NCBI GenBank assembly: GCA_948479395.1
Contig: CAOLUI010000021.1
Span: 1 to 18,932, forward strand
Reading direction: 5' to 3'
Source: an uncultured Bacilli bacterium
GTDB taxonomy: Bacteria; Bacillota_I; Bacilli_A; RF39; UBA660
Length of the DNA: 18,932 nucleotides
The translations under genes and the position numbers were made by a program. Every line of letters begins with the position of its first letter. Position 1 is the first letter of the stretch. The notes below the pieces were generated by a model that did no database searches, was not told the origin of the DNA, and saw only the letters and a list, made by a program, of their open reading frames with translations. Shown one piece after another: positions 7,607 through 15,531 of this stretch.

Positions 7607-8365
7607 TTAATCTTTTGGACACTTCCTCTTTTGAATTTGATAAGTTATTTTTAAAGATAACTTCCAAGGAATAAAACGATTCAAAAACAAACCCAACTTC
7701 ACAGAAAAACCTGGAACAATAATCAATTTATTTTTAAACATCTTATTAATAGCATACTTAGCGACCTTTTCACTATTCAACGAATTTATTTTAAAAATCC
7801 CATGAGCTATTTGATTAAATTCAGTACTCACAGGTCCTGGACACAAAGCACTAATATGAACATTACTCTTTTGTTCCTTAAGTTCTTCATAAATAGCTAA
7901 AGTTAATTTTGTTATATAATTTTTTGTTGCATAATAAGTATTTAATCGGGGTCCTGCTAAAAAACCAGCACTCGAACAAACATTTAAAATGTATCCTTCA
8001 TCTTTCCTTATAAAATCTTGTAAAAACAATTTAGTTAGAATATGGTAAGCTTTAATATTTAAATCAATCATCTCTAATTCTCTTTTTAAATCCGTTTTAT
8101 TAAATAATCCAAAAAGTCCAAAACCAGCATTATTTATTAAAATATCAATATTATCCTTTTTTGTTTTTTCATATAATTTAAAGACATTATCTTGAACTAA
8201 TAAATCAGTCACTATTATTTTTACATTTACATCAACTTTACTTTTAATTTCTTCTAATCTTTCTCTTCGTCTTGCTACCACTATTAGATCATGACCTAAA
8301 CTAGCCATATAATAAGCCATATCTCTACCTATTCCACTACTAGCACCTGTTATTAAAACTTTCAT
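7607..8365 (-). CDS. Short-chain dehydrogenase/reductase (SDR family)
   Basis: NAD(P)-dependent oxidoreductase of the classical SDR fold. The start is the ATG at 8363-8365, giving 252 residues and placing the cofactor motif at the N-terminus as usual. An upstream in-frame extension overlaps a terminator. Visible motifs are TGASSGIG at 6-13, ARRRERL at 31-37 (basic residues after strand 2, which suggest NADP preference), NNAG at 78-81, catalytic Ser131, Tyr144 and Lys148 (YYATK), and PGPV at 176-179. The C-terminal third, with a hydrophobic stretch near FLNRFIPWKL, resembles the YqjQ/DltE-like group. The substrate is unknown. It is transcribed just ahead of the permease, which may move a related compound, but that is only inference. 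Confidence 0.88.
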   Translation of the reverse strand: MKVLITGASSGIGRDMAYYMASLGHDLIVVARRRERLEEIKSKVDVNVKIIVTDLLVQDNVFKLYEKTKKDNIDILINNAGFGLFGLFNKTDLKRELEMIDLNIKAYHILTKLFLQDFIRKDEGYILNVCSSAGFLAGPRLNTYYATKNYITKLTLAIYEELKEQKSNVHISALCPGPVSTEFNQIAHGIFKINSLNSEKVAKYAINKMFKNKLIIVPGFSVKLGLFLNRFIPWKLSLKITYQIQKRKCPKD

Positions 8366-8380
8366 CTTATCACCATTTTT

Positions 8381-8410
8381 ATTATACATTAAAAATGGAT
8401 TTTCAAACAA
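8381..8410 (-). promoter_or_regulatory. Promoter of the SDR gene
   Basis: Minus-strand TATAAT (8381-8386) with a weak TTGTTT (8405-8410) 18 bases upstream. Only 15 bases separate the -10 from the ATG, so the transcript would start about 8 bases before it. The ribosome binding site is GGTGATA, the same as in front of the gene at 13118. Confidence 0.4.
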
Positions 8411-8433
8411 AAAAAAGCTATCATAACGATAGC
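8409..8433 (-). terminator. Rho-independent terminator after the YfcC-type carrier
   Basis: The minus strand reads GCTATC, loop GTTAT, GATAGC, then eight T. A run of A on the other flank could make it work in both directions. It starts 7 bases after the stop codon at 8441. Confidence 0.85.
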
Positions 8434-8440
8434 CATTTTT

Positions 8441-9877
8441 TTATAAATAAGTTAATAACGCAAATATTGCAATAGCAAAAATTAACATTATAACAAAGAA
8501 TTTCCAAATATGTTTAAACCATTTTTTATAAGGTATTTCTAAATATGATAATCCAAGCATTACCAAAGCACTAGTTGGTGCTATAATTTGTACTAAACCA
8601 TTAATAACCACATAAATAACAAAAGCAATATTAAATGATTCACCAAATTTATTAACCATTACATCTCCTAAAACATACCCTGTATATCCAAAATCAATAT
8701 GGAACAAAGAAGAAATAAAGGCTGATATAGAAGTTAAGAACGGATTAAATCCTTCACTAAACTTTAATAACCAATTAGAAATAGTTACCGTAAATGGAGC
8801 CCAATAAATAATAACAAATATCATATATAGCAATAAAAGAATTGCCATTGGTTTAAGCATTTTCTTTAACCCTTCACTTGCATTATCTATTAAATCATCA
8901 AATTTAATTTTATAAATTACTATAGAAATAAGCATTATTATTGCTAAAACTATATTAATTACATATAAATCCCAGCCACCAAAAGCTGCAGCATTATTTC
9001 CAATAATATATTTAAAAATAGTATAATCTCCAATTGCTAACTCTGTTAACCATTTATGAAAATTATCAAAAACAGTAATTCCAAAATTATCATTCCATTT
9101 AACATAACCAAGTACTACAAATACTAATATTACAATATAAAATAATATCATTGGCCATGTTTTAACTTTTTTAGAGCTCACTTCTTCAACAGCAAACAAA
9201 TCATCAAATTTTTCTTCTTTCTTTTTCGCCATCAAAACTTTTTTAACATGACGAATTGTAAAGAAATTAAATACAAAGAAAGCAAAAGCTAAAATTCCAA
9301 AACGAACACCTAACTCTAAAGTTATTTTTACTTCTTGATAATAATTCAAATAACTAATAAAATACGCTAATCCCTCAGTTCCATAAGTAGCACCTATTAT
9401 ACCTATTAGCATTGAACCAAATGTACACAAAAAAGCAGTAATCTTATCTAAACCTAACTTATTTACAATACTAATTATTATAGGTACAAAAATTAATACT
9501 ACAAAACTTTGAGATAAAAATGTTGTTAATAAAGTTATAAACAATGAAGCTATAAGAACAAAAGCCTTTTCCTTTCCTTTAAATTTTTTCGCAATATTAT
9601 TAACTAAGGCCTTATAACCACTTGTTTTAGATATAACTCCATAAAATATTCCCAAGAAAGCTATAAAAAGTAATTGTTGCAAGAAAAAATTTGCACTATA
9701 AACTCCTGAAAGAAGAATATCAGCCAGTCCTTGTCTACTTAATCCATAATCAGAAAATTCACTTCCTGAAAAATAACCATATGGAATAACCCAAGTTAAA
9801 ACAATAGTTAATAAAATAGCTATTAACACAATTTTAACTAAATCATGTTTTTCAAACATATTTTTTATCTTTTTCAA
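8441..9877 (-). CDS. YfcC/C4-dicarboxylate-type membrane carrier
   Basis: A 478-residue integral membrane protein with about eleven or twelve hydrophobic segments. The C-terminal block APTSALVMLGLSYLEIPYKKW closely fits the conserved end of the YfcC family (anaerobic C4-dicarboxylate carrier superfamily, ion-transporter clan). The central hydrophilic loop KKVLMAKKKEEKFDDLF and the preserved Pro-Thr-Ser are also as in that family. A dicarboxylate, amino-acid or peptide-like substrate is possible, and the sequence does not decide. The start is a TTG (9875-9877), chosen because GGAGGT (9886-9891) lies 8 bases upstream and the next Met is six codons in. The gene stands alone, with its own promoter and terminator. 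Confidence 0.72.
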   Translation of the reverse strand: MKKIKNMFEKHDLVKIVLIAILLTIVLTWVIPYGYFSGSEFSDYGLSRQGLADILLSGVYSANFFLQQLLFIAFLGIFYGVISKTSGYKALVNNIAKKFKGKEKAFVLIASLFITLLTTFLSQSFVVLIFVPIIISIVNKLGLDKITAFLCTFGSMLIGIIGATYGTEGLAYFISYLNYYQEVKITLELGVRFGILAFAFFVFNFFTIRHVKKVLMAKKKEEKFDDLFAVEEVSSKKVKTWPMILFYIVILVFVVLGYVKWNDNFGITVFDNFHKWLTELAIGDYTIFKYIIGNNAAAFGGWDLYVINIVLAIIMLISIVIYKIKFDDLIDNASEGLKKMLKPMAILLLLYMIFVIIYWAPFTVTISNWLLKFSEGFNPFLTSISAFISSLFHIDFGYTGYVLGDVMVNKFGESFNIAFVIYVVINGLVQIIAPTSALVMLGLSYLEIPYKKWFKHIWKFFVIMLIFAIAIFALLTYL

Positions 9878-9899
9878 TCTACTCGACCTCCTAAATAAA

Positions 9900-9908
9900 A
9901 TTATAGCA
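9900..9908 (-). promoter_or_regulatory. extended -10 promoter of the YfcC-type gene
   Basis: Minus-strand TGCTATAAT, 22 bases before the TTG start. The -35 position falls in the T-run of the lysS terminator, so no -35 is recognisable. Confidence 0.5.
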
Positions 9909-9920
9909 CAAAAAAATATA

Positions 9921-9947
9921 AAAAAAAGCCAAATTATGGCTTTTTTT
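9921..9947 (-). terminator. Rho-independent terminator of lysS
   Basis: A perfect 10-bp inverted repeat AAAAAAAGCC / GGCTTTTTTT with a 7-base loop. It starts 8 bases after the lysS stop on the minus strand. The sequence is symmetrical and could also act on the plus strand. Confidence 0.88.
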
Positions 9948-9955
9948 CGAATATA

Positions 9956-11419
9956 TTAATCTTTTGGTTTCATTAAAGGAAATAAAATACAATCTTTAAT
10001 ATTTTCAGAATTAGTTAATAATTGAACCAAACGATCTATTCCTATACCCCACCCAGAAATTGGTGGCATTCCATATTCCATGGCCTCAATATAATCATAA
10101 TCCATTGGCATTGCCTCTTCATCACCATTCGCTTTTAATTCAGCCTGTTGAAGTAATCTCTTTTCTTGTTCTTGAGGATCAACAAGTTCCGAATAAGCAT
10201 TAATAATTTCAGCTCCATTAATAACAAGTTGAAAACGATCTACAATATCTGGATTATCATCGTTAGCTCGCGCCAAAGGAGATAACTCAGTCGGGTGATT
10301 AATTAAAAAAATCGGATTAACAACATAAGGTCTTGCTACTTTTTTGTATAATTGATCAACTAAATTTCCAAACCCTAAGTTTTCTAAAGGCGTTTCTGAA
10401 TCTATATCTAATTTTTCCTCTCTTATTTTTTCTAACAACTTTTCTTTAGTATTATAAACATTTATGTCAATATCAATATAACGTAATATTAAATCTCGAA
10501 AAGAAACTGATTCCCAATCACCACTTAAGTCCACAACTTTATCTCCCACTTGAATTTCTAAAGTCCCAAAAATATTTTGAATAATTGTTTGAAGCATATT
10601 TTTCAAAAAAATCATATTATCTTCATAATTTAAATAAGCGCCATATCCTTCAATCATTGTAAAATCTTGTAAATGAGTTCCATCCATTCCTTCGTTTCTG
10701 AAACACCTAGCAATTTCAAAAACCTTAGTAAATCCACCTACAACTGCTCTTTTTAAGTAAGTTTCAGGAGCAATTCTTAAAAACAAATCAATATCTAAAG
10801 CATTGTGATGAGTAATAAAAGGTTTAGCTAAAGCCCCGCTTGCTTTATTATTTAAAATTGGCGTTTCAATTTCAATATAACCATTTTTATCTAAAAAACT
10901 TCTTATTTCCCTAATAAACTTTGAACGAAACAAAAACAAATTTTTTGCCTCTTCATTCCTGATTAAATCCACATAACGATTACGATAAATCATTTCTTTG
11001 TCTTCTAAACCATGAAACTTTTCCGGAAGTGGTTTTAAAGCTTTTCCCAAAAATTCAAAATTAATTGCTCTAATAGTCTTTTCTCCTGTATGAGTAGTAA
11101 AAATCTCGCCTTCTACCCCTATAAAATCTCCTAGATCAAAATTTTCTTTAAACTCTTGATATTTATTTTCCCCTACCATATCTAATTTAATTGATATTTG
11201 AATTTTCCCTTTTATATCTCCAATAGTTAAAAAGGCCATTTTTCCCATTTTTCTTAGTAAAATAATTCTTCCAGCAACACGAACATTATCCACTCCATCT
11301 TCTAATTTAGCCGCCTCATAAATTTCATAATTTACTTTATATTTTTCGGGATATGGATTTTTAATATTCTTCAATTTTTCTCTTCTTACTAATTCTTGTT
11401 CCGTAAACACTCTTTCCAT
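9956..11419 (-). CDS. lysS: Lysine--tRNA ligase, class II
   Basis: Charges tRNA-Lys with lysine. The 487 residues give an N-terminal OB-fold anticodon-binding domain (about 46-125, with VRVAGRIILLRKMGKMAFL) and a class II catalytic domain. Motif 1 lies around YIEIETPIL (181-189). The family block KPFITHHNALD follows at 199-209, then LRIAPETYLKRAVVGG. Motif 2 is FRNEG (240-244) with DFTMIEGYGAY. Motif 3 is GWGIGIDRLVQLLTNS near 457-472. After FRNEG the text is MDGTHLQDF instead of the more common variants of that loop, a minor difference. AAGGAG lies 7 bases before the ATG. No T-box leader is possible, because the promoter is only 26 bases upstream of the start. Confidence 0.96.
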   Translation of the reverse strand: MERVFTEQELVRREKLKNIKNPYPEKYKVNYEIYEAAKLEDGVDNVRVAGRIILLRKMGKMAFLTIGDIKGKIQISIKLDMVGENKYQEFKENFDLGDFIGVEGEIFTTHTGEKTIRAINFEFLGKALKPLPEKFHGLEDKEMIYRNRYVDLIRNEEAKNLFLFRSKFIREIRSFLDKNGYIEIETPILNNKASGALAKPFITHHNALDIDLFLRIAPETYLKRAVVGGFTKVFEIARCFRNEGMDGTHLQDFTMIEGYGAYLNYEDNMIFLKNMLQTIIQNIFGTLEIQVGDKVVDLSGDWESVSFRDLILRYIDIDINVYNTKEKLLEKIREEKLDIDSETPLENLGFGNLVDQLYKKVARPYVVNPIFLINHPTELSPLARANDDNPDIVDRFQLVINGAEIINAYSELVDPQEQEKRLLQQAELKANGDEEAMPMDYDYIEAMEYGMPPISGWGIGIDRLVQLLTNSENIKDCILFPLMKPKD

Positions 11420-11445
11420 AAACTCACTCCTTTTTAATTAAAAAT

Positions 11446-11474
11446 AGTATACAAGTATCTTTCTAAAAATACAA
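11446..11474 (-). promoter_or_regulatory. Promoter of lysS
   Basis: Minus strand: -35 TTGTAT (11469-11474), 17-base spacer, -10 TATACT (11446-11451), then 26 bases to the lysS ATG. Confidence 0.55.
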
Positions 11475-11485
11475 GCTTTTCTCAA

Positions 11486-12291
11486 TTACTTAATTTTCCC
11501 TAATATCTTATGAATTTTTAAAATTTTCTTAGCAACAACATTGATATACTTTTTCTTAACCTGTTCTTCCTTCTCATTTTTTTGAGTCAATATAATTAAT
11601 ATGTACGGATTATCATCATAAACAATTCCCACTTCATGATAAGCAATTCCAAAACTTCCATATTTTTTTACAAACTCTTTATAATTTACATTTTGAGAAT
11701 CAATAATCTCATAACTCGGGTTAATCATCCATTTCTTTAATTCTTTACTAAGAATAGTTTCTGTTTGAAAATATTTATATAATGCTTCTAAATAAATCAT
11801 CATATCAAAAGAACTAACAATGCCAAATAAATCTTTTCCTTCTAAAGTATGTAAAGCGCCTAAAGATTTACCAAATTCTATTATTTTTTCTTTTGTCACA
11901 TATTCTACTAACTTTATATAAGCTGTATTATCACTTTCTTTTAAAGTAAAATAAATTAATTCTCTAATCGTATAATCTAATTTTTCTTTATTATCTTTAA
12001 TGACTCCACTCCCGTCTTTAAAATCCTCTTTTTGCAAATAAATTTTTTTATCTAAGAGTTCACGATTATCTTCTGCTTTTTGATAAATATATAAAGCAAC
12101 TAAAAACTTAATTGAACTCGCAGCATAAAAACAAATATCATAATTAAAAGCACAAAAATCATTTGTCTCTAAATTTTTATAAGCATAAGAAACTTTTTCT
12201 TTCTGTTTAAGTAAATACTTATTTAAATTATATAGTTTTTTTGTACAACTTTATTTTGAATCTTTGAATAAAAAGCCATTTTAACTTCCAT
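11486..12291 (-). pseudogene. Class A beta-lactamase-like serine hydrolase, frame broken at an A7 tract
   Basis: Translation should begin at the ATG at 12289-12291 behind AAGGAG (12301-12306), but this frame stops after 22 codons (MEVKMAFYSKIQNKVVQKNY plus two Ile). The frame one base back stays open to the TAA at 11486. Joining them at the run of seven A (12236-12242) gives a 268-residue protein with serine penicillin-recognising motifs: S59-S-I-K62 (SxxK) in FYAASSIKFLVAL, S120-D-N (SDN), and K210-Y-G in place of KTG/KSG. DGSGVIK at 93-99 and GIAYHEVGIVYD near the C-terminus also fit the family. There is no signal peptide and no omega-loop ExxLN, so it is probably not a true beta-lactamase. 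A TTG at 12035-12037 could start a fragment lacking the SxxK serine. One extra A would repair the frame. The heptamer A_AAA_AAC is in the right phase for -1 frameshifting. It lies 23 bases after the gene at 12315. Confidence 0.75.
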
Positions 12292-12314
12292 AAATACACT
12301 CTCCTTATTAATAA

Positions 12315-13118
12315 TTATCTGTGTTTTAAAATACTTTCATTATTCTCATAATATTCATTTAAGACTTTTATATAATCTTTAAAATGATCATTCATACCAG
12401 AAAAAACTTCTTTTTTAAAATCACTAGCTCTAATAATATTTTTAATATGATGATTTTCATAAACCGAGACAAAACCCACTATATATTCTGGTCTTAGTCT
12501 TAAAAAGCCATTTTCATCCGCATAACAAGTATCATTTAATTTATCCAAAGGTATTAAAACTAAAATAGATCCTCTAGAAGATTTATAACAATCAGCATAC
12601 ATTAATTCTTTTATTATCGTTCTATTATTGGGATAAAAAGATATATTATCACTTAATGATGAAGTAAAAGACTTTGCTCCCGAACTTAAATGCCCTGTAA
12701 GAATTAAACCATTCTCCAAAATATCTTTTATATCTTCATCCTTACATCTTCCAACACGGTGTATTCCCACTATCATATTCTCTTTATCTACTAAATTATT
12801 TAAAAAAACTTCTAAATTGGGAGCTACTGTTCCTTTAACTTCTCCTAGGTATTCAAATGAATGACAATTGATCCCCTTCGCTTCCAAATAAAGCATTCTA
12901 TTATAATATTCTTTTCTTTTTATTTCTTCCTGTAATAAATCTTTATTTTTTTTCAATTCTTCATTTTTTCTATCTAAATTCTTTTTAGTTCTATAATTCA
13001 AATCTGGATAAAAAACTCTTTGCCTACCATGATAATAACAATACTGTTGCTCCTCTAATTCAAATTCCATTCGTAAAAAATCTTTTTGATAATCCAATTT
13101 TTTCTGAAATAAACGCAT
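12315..13118 (-). CDS. Unknown protein, possible ADP-ribosyltransferase/KptA-like fold
   Basis: No sure family for this 267-residue protein. The first 85 residues are highly charged and probably a coiled coil (for example KNLDRKNEELKKNKDLLQEE). The remaining 180 residues look like a globular domain. This starts near IVGIHRVGRCKDEDIKDIL-ENGL, then a Ser-rich LSSGAKSFTSSLSDNISF, then strands SILVLIPLDKLND and ENGFLRLRPEYIVGFVSV. The order of a His-containing strand, helix, Gly-Leu, polar strand, and a closing ENGx...PEYI strand resembles tRNA 2'-phosphotransferase (KptA) and other ADP-ribosyltransferase folds. This is inference from pattern only. The start is the ATG at 13116-13118 with GGTGATAAT directly upstream and an extended -10. 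It leads a likely operon with the broken hydrolase. There is no signal peptide, so it acts in the cytoplasm. Confidence 0.75.
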   Translation of the reverse strand: MRLFQKKLDYQKDFLRMEFELEEQQYCYYHGRQRVFYPDLNYRTKKNLDRKNEELKKNKDLLQEEIKRKEYYNRMLYLEAKGINCHSFEYLGEVKGTVAPNLEVFLNNLVDKENMIVGIHRVGRCKDEDIKDILENGLILTGHLSSGAKSFTSSLSDNISFYPNNRTIIKELMYADCYKSSRGSILVLIPLDKLNDTCYADENGFLRLRPEYIVGFVSVYENHHIKNIIRASDFKKEVFSGMNDHFKDYIKVLNEYYENNESILKHR

Positions 13119-13135
13119 ATTATCACCATAAATAA

Positions 13136-13144
13136 ATTATACCA
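13136..13144 (-). promoter_or_regulatory. extended -10 promoter of the 13118 gene
   Basis: Minus-strand TGGTATAAT, 17 bases before the ATG. The -35 position overlaps the typA terminator and has no good match. Confidence 0.5.
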
Positions 13145-13145
13145 T

Positions 13146-13173
13146 AAAAAAAAGAAATAGATAATTCTACTTC
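13146..13173 (-). terminator. Rho-independent terminator of typA
   Basis: The minus strand reads GAAGTAGA, loop ATTA, TCTATTTC (8 bp with one G-T), then eight T. The typA TAG stop lies inside the first arm. Confidence 0.7.
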
Positions 13174-14966
13174 TTATTACGATACCTTTCTTTAGGATCT
13201 AAATAAGCTTTACGTAATCTAATTGCATCAGGTGTAACCTCTACATACTCATCATCTTCAATAAATTCTAAAGCCTCTTCTAAAGTAAACTTTTTGGGTG
13301 TTACTAAATTAATCGCTTCATCGGCACCACTACTACGCGTATTAGTTAAGTTCTTATTTTTACATGGATTAACATCTAAATCATTATCACGACTGTGAAT
13401 TCCCACAATCATACCTACATAAACATCTGTTGCTGGCTCAATTATCAAAGTTCCTCTCTCTTGTAAATTAAATAAAGAATACCCTAAAGCTTTACCATTT
13501 TCCATCGAAACTAAAACTCCATTTTTTCTTCGAATAACTTCACCAACATAAGGCTTATAATCATCAAAACTACGAACCATAATTCCTTCTCCTCTAGTAT
13601 TTGTAATAAAAGAACTACGATAACCAATAAGACCTCTTGTTGGCGCTGAAAATTCTAAATGAGCTCCCCCATTCTCACTTGAAACTACTAATAATTGTCC
13701 TTTTCGCTCTTGAATATCACTTATAACTGTTCCCGAATATTCCTCAGGACAATTAATAATCACTTTTTCAAAAGGCTCATATTTTTTGCCATCACGCATC
13801 TCCATTAAAACTTGAGGCTTAGAAACTGATAACTCATATCCTTCACGACGCATATTTTCTAATAAAATAGATAAATGTAACTCTCCTCTACCACTTACTT
13901 TAAAACCATCGGCATTACTAAGTTCTTCCACAACCAATCCAACATTTGTCTCTAGTTCTTTTTCTAAACGTTCTTTTAAATGTCTAGTTGTCAAAAACTT
14001 TCCACTTTGTCCTACAAAAGGCGAATTATTTACTAAAAAATTCATTGATAATGTAGGTTTTTCAATTTCAATTGGAGGTAATGGATTAACATTGTCTTTA
14101 CTACAAATAGTATCTCCAATAGAAATAGTAGAACATCCAGCTACTGTTACAATATCACCATAAAAAGCTTCTTTTTTTTCTATCTTATTAAGTCCTTCAT
14201 TAACAAATAACTTTGTTACTTTAAAAGTTTCTATCGCTCCATCATTTTTTGATAAAGAAACTGTCTCTCCTTGTTTAATACATCCTTTTGTTACTCTTCC
14301 AATTCCTAAACGCCCAATATATTCATCATAACCAAGATTTGAGACTTGTAATTGTAAAGGATCATTTACGTCTCCCGAAAAGGGTTTTACAATTTCTAAA
14401 ATTGTATCAAGTAAAGGAGCAATCGAATTAGACTCTTCATCTAATGCTTTCTTAGCAATTCCATCTCTCGCTATTCCATAAATAATCGGAAAATCTAATT
14501 GTTCATCTGTTGCATTTAAATCCATAAATAAATTAAAGGTCATATCTACTACTTCTAATGGTCTAGCATCTTTCTTATCTATTTTATTAATAAATAAAAT
14601 AGGTCTTAAATTTTGTTCTAAAGCCTTTTTCAAAACGAATCTAGTTTGAGGCATTGGTCCTTCTGCTGAATCGACTAATAATACCACTGTATCTACCGTT
14701 TTAATTACTCTTTCCACTTCACTTGAAAAATCCGCATGCCCTGGAGTATCCACAATATTAATCTTTATATCTTTATATCTTATCGCACAATTTTTCGAAT
14801 ATATAGTAATGCCTCTTTCTCTTTCAATATCATTACTATCCATTATACAATTTACTTTTTCTTCATGTTCATCAAAAATCCCATTTTGAGATAATAACGC
14901 ATCAACTAGAGTACTTTTTCCAGCATCAACATGGGCAACAACTGCAATATTTATAATCTTATCCAT
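13167..14966 (-). CDS. typA: Ribosome-associated GTPase TypA/BipA
   Basis: Translational GTPase of the EF-G/LepA group that binds the ribosome and helps 50S assembly and growth at low temperature or under stress. The 599 residues start at the ATG 14964-14966, with GAGGTG six bases upstream. A TTG nine bases further up is not supported. G domain: G1 AHVDAGKST (about 11-19), the ERERGITI switch I region (G2, about 47-54), G3 DTPGHADF, G4 NKID, and the family segment PMPQTRFVLKKAL. A beta-barrel domain follows (YIGRLGIGRVTKGCIKQG), then the TypA signature GRGELHLSILLENMRREG and the C-terminal ATDVYVGMIVGIHSRDNDL with NPCKNKNLTNTRSSGADEA, which is specific to this family. It is monocistronic, with its own promoter and terminator. 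Confidence 0.96.
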   Translation of the reverse strand: MDKIINIAVVAHVDAGKSTLVDALLSQNGIFDEHEEKVNCIMDSNDIERERGITIYSKNCAIRYKDIKINIVDTPGHADFSSEVERVIKTVDTVVLLVDSAEGPMPQTRFVLKKALEQNLRPILFINKIDKKDARPLEVVDMTFNLFMDLNATDEQLDFPIIYGIARDGIAKKALDEESNSIAPLLDTILEIVKPFSGDVNDPLQLQVSNLGYDEYIGRLGIGRVTKGCIKQGETVSLSKNDGAIETFKVTKLFVNEGLNKIEKKEAFYGDIVTVAGCSTISIGDTICSKDNVNPLPPIEIEKPTLSMNFLVNNSPFVGQSGKFLTTRHLKERLEKELETNVGLVVEELSNADGFKVSGRGELHLSILLENMRREGYELSVSKPQVLMEMRDGKKYEPFEKVIINCPEEYSGTVISDIQERKGQLLVVSSENGGAHLEFSAPTRGLIGYRSSFITNTRGEGIMVRSFDDYKPYVGEVIRRKNGVLVSMENGKALGYSLFNLQERGTLIIEPATDVYVGMIVGIHSRDNDLDVNPCKNKNLTNTRSSGADEAINLVTPKKFTLEEALEFIEDDEYVEVTPDAIRLRKAYLDPKERYRNKK

Positions 14967-14993
14967 AAACAACACCTCTTAAACAACGTTTGC

Positions 14994-15022
14994 ATTATAC
15001 ACCCAAAAAAAGCATTTTGCAA
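14994..15022 (-). promoter_or_regulatory. Promoter of typA
   Basis: Minus strand: -35 TTGCAA (15017-15022), 17-base spacer, -10 TATAAT (14994-14999), then 27 bases to the ATG. The -35 box lies inside the terminator hairpin of the upstream gene. Confidence 0.75.
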
Positions 15023-15033
15023 CCAAAATACTT
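15004..15033 (-). terminator. Rho-independent terminator after the DUF1700 gene
   Basis: The minus strand reads AAGTATTTTG, loop GTTG, CAAAATGCTT (10 bp with one T-G), running into seven T. It starts directly after the TAG stop at 15034-15036. Confidence 0.75.
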
Positions 15034-15531
15034 CTAATTAATATTTGCAAGCCACTTCTGTAAAGTTTTCATAAAAAAAGAAAGCGCTACAAACAAATAT
15101 CCTAATTCTATTATTATTCCCCATATACCCAAAATTTTAATATTACTATCAAATACAATTCCTAACAAATTATCTCCTAAATTTCTTATAAAAATAAAAG
15201 GTACTTTTAAAACACATGTAATAACTAACAAAAATAATATATCTACAATTAATTTACCTCTTTTTTTATTATCACTTTTTTTAAAAATAATTATTAAATC
15301 TTGTAAAGTATCAATACAACTTTTCACCCATGAACTAGACTTTTTTTCATATTTTATTTTTATATTTTTAACTATATCATCTATTTCACCCAAAGATTTA
15401 ATTACTTCTTCATCACTTTTCTTTGATTTCTTAAATTTATTATCATAAATATTAATTTCTTTAATCACTTTTTCTTTCTCTAAAAAAGATAATTCCTTCT
15501 CTAATTCTTTTAAAAAATCTTCTTTATTCAT
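15034..15531 (-). CDS. HAAS/DUF1700-type membrane protein
   Basis: A 165-residue protein. The first 65 residues match the HAAS signalling domain found at the N-terminus of DUF1700 proteins: NKEDFLKELEKELSFLEKEK, a Tyr-containing helix, then DEEVIKSLGEIDDIVKNIK, where the conserved Leu-Gly is visible. The rest has two or three hydrophobic segments (about 92-115 and 130-158), so it is anchored in the membrane with the HAAS domain in the cytoplasm. In Bacillota such proteins often follow a PadR-type regulator. None is seen here. Its ATG lies inside the last codons of the 584-aa gene, an 8-base overlap, with GAGGAT upstream, so translation is probably coupled. A terminator follows the stop. Confidence 0.75.
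   Translation of the reverse strand: MNKEDFLKELEKELSFLEKEKVIKEINIYDNKFKKSKKSDEEVIKSLGEIDDIVKNIKIKYEKKSSSWVKSCIDTLQDLIIIFKKSDNKKRGKLIVDILFLLVITCVLKVPFIFIRNLGDNLLGIVFDSNIKILGIWGIIIELGYLFVALSFFMKTLQKWLANIN

Noticed and set aside
11420..11485. Possible T-box or other leader control of lysS
   Set aside because: The promoter lies only 26 bases from the lysS start, leaving no space for a structured leader.
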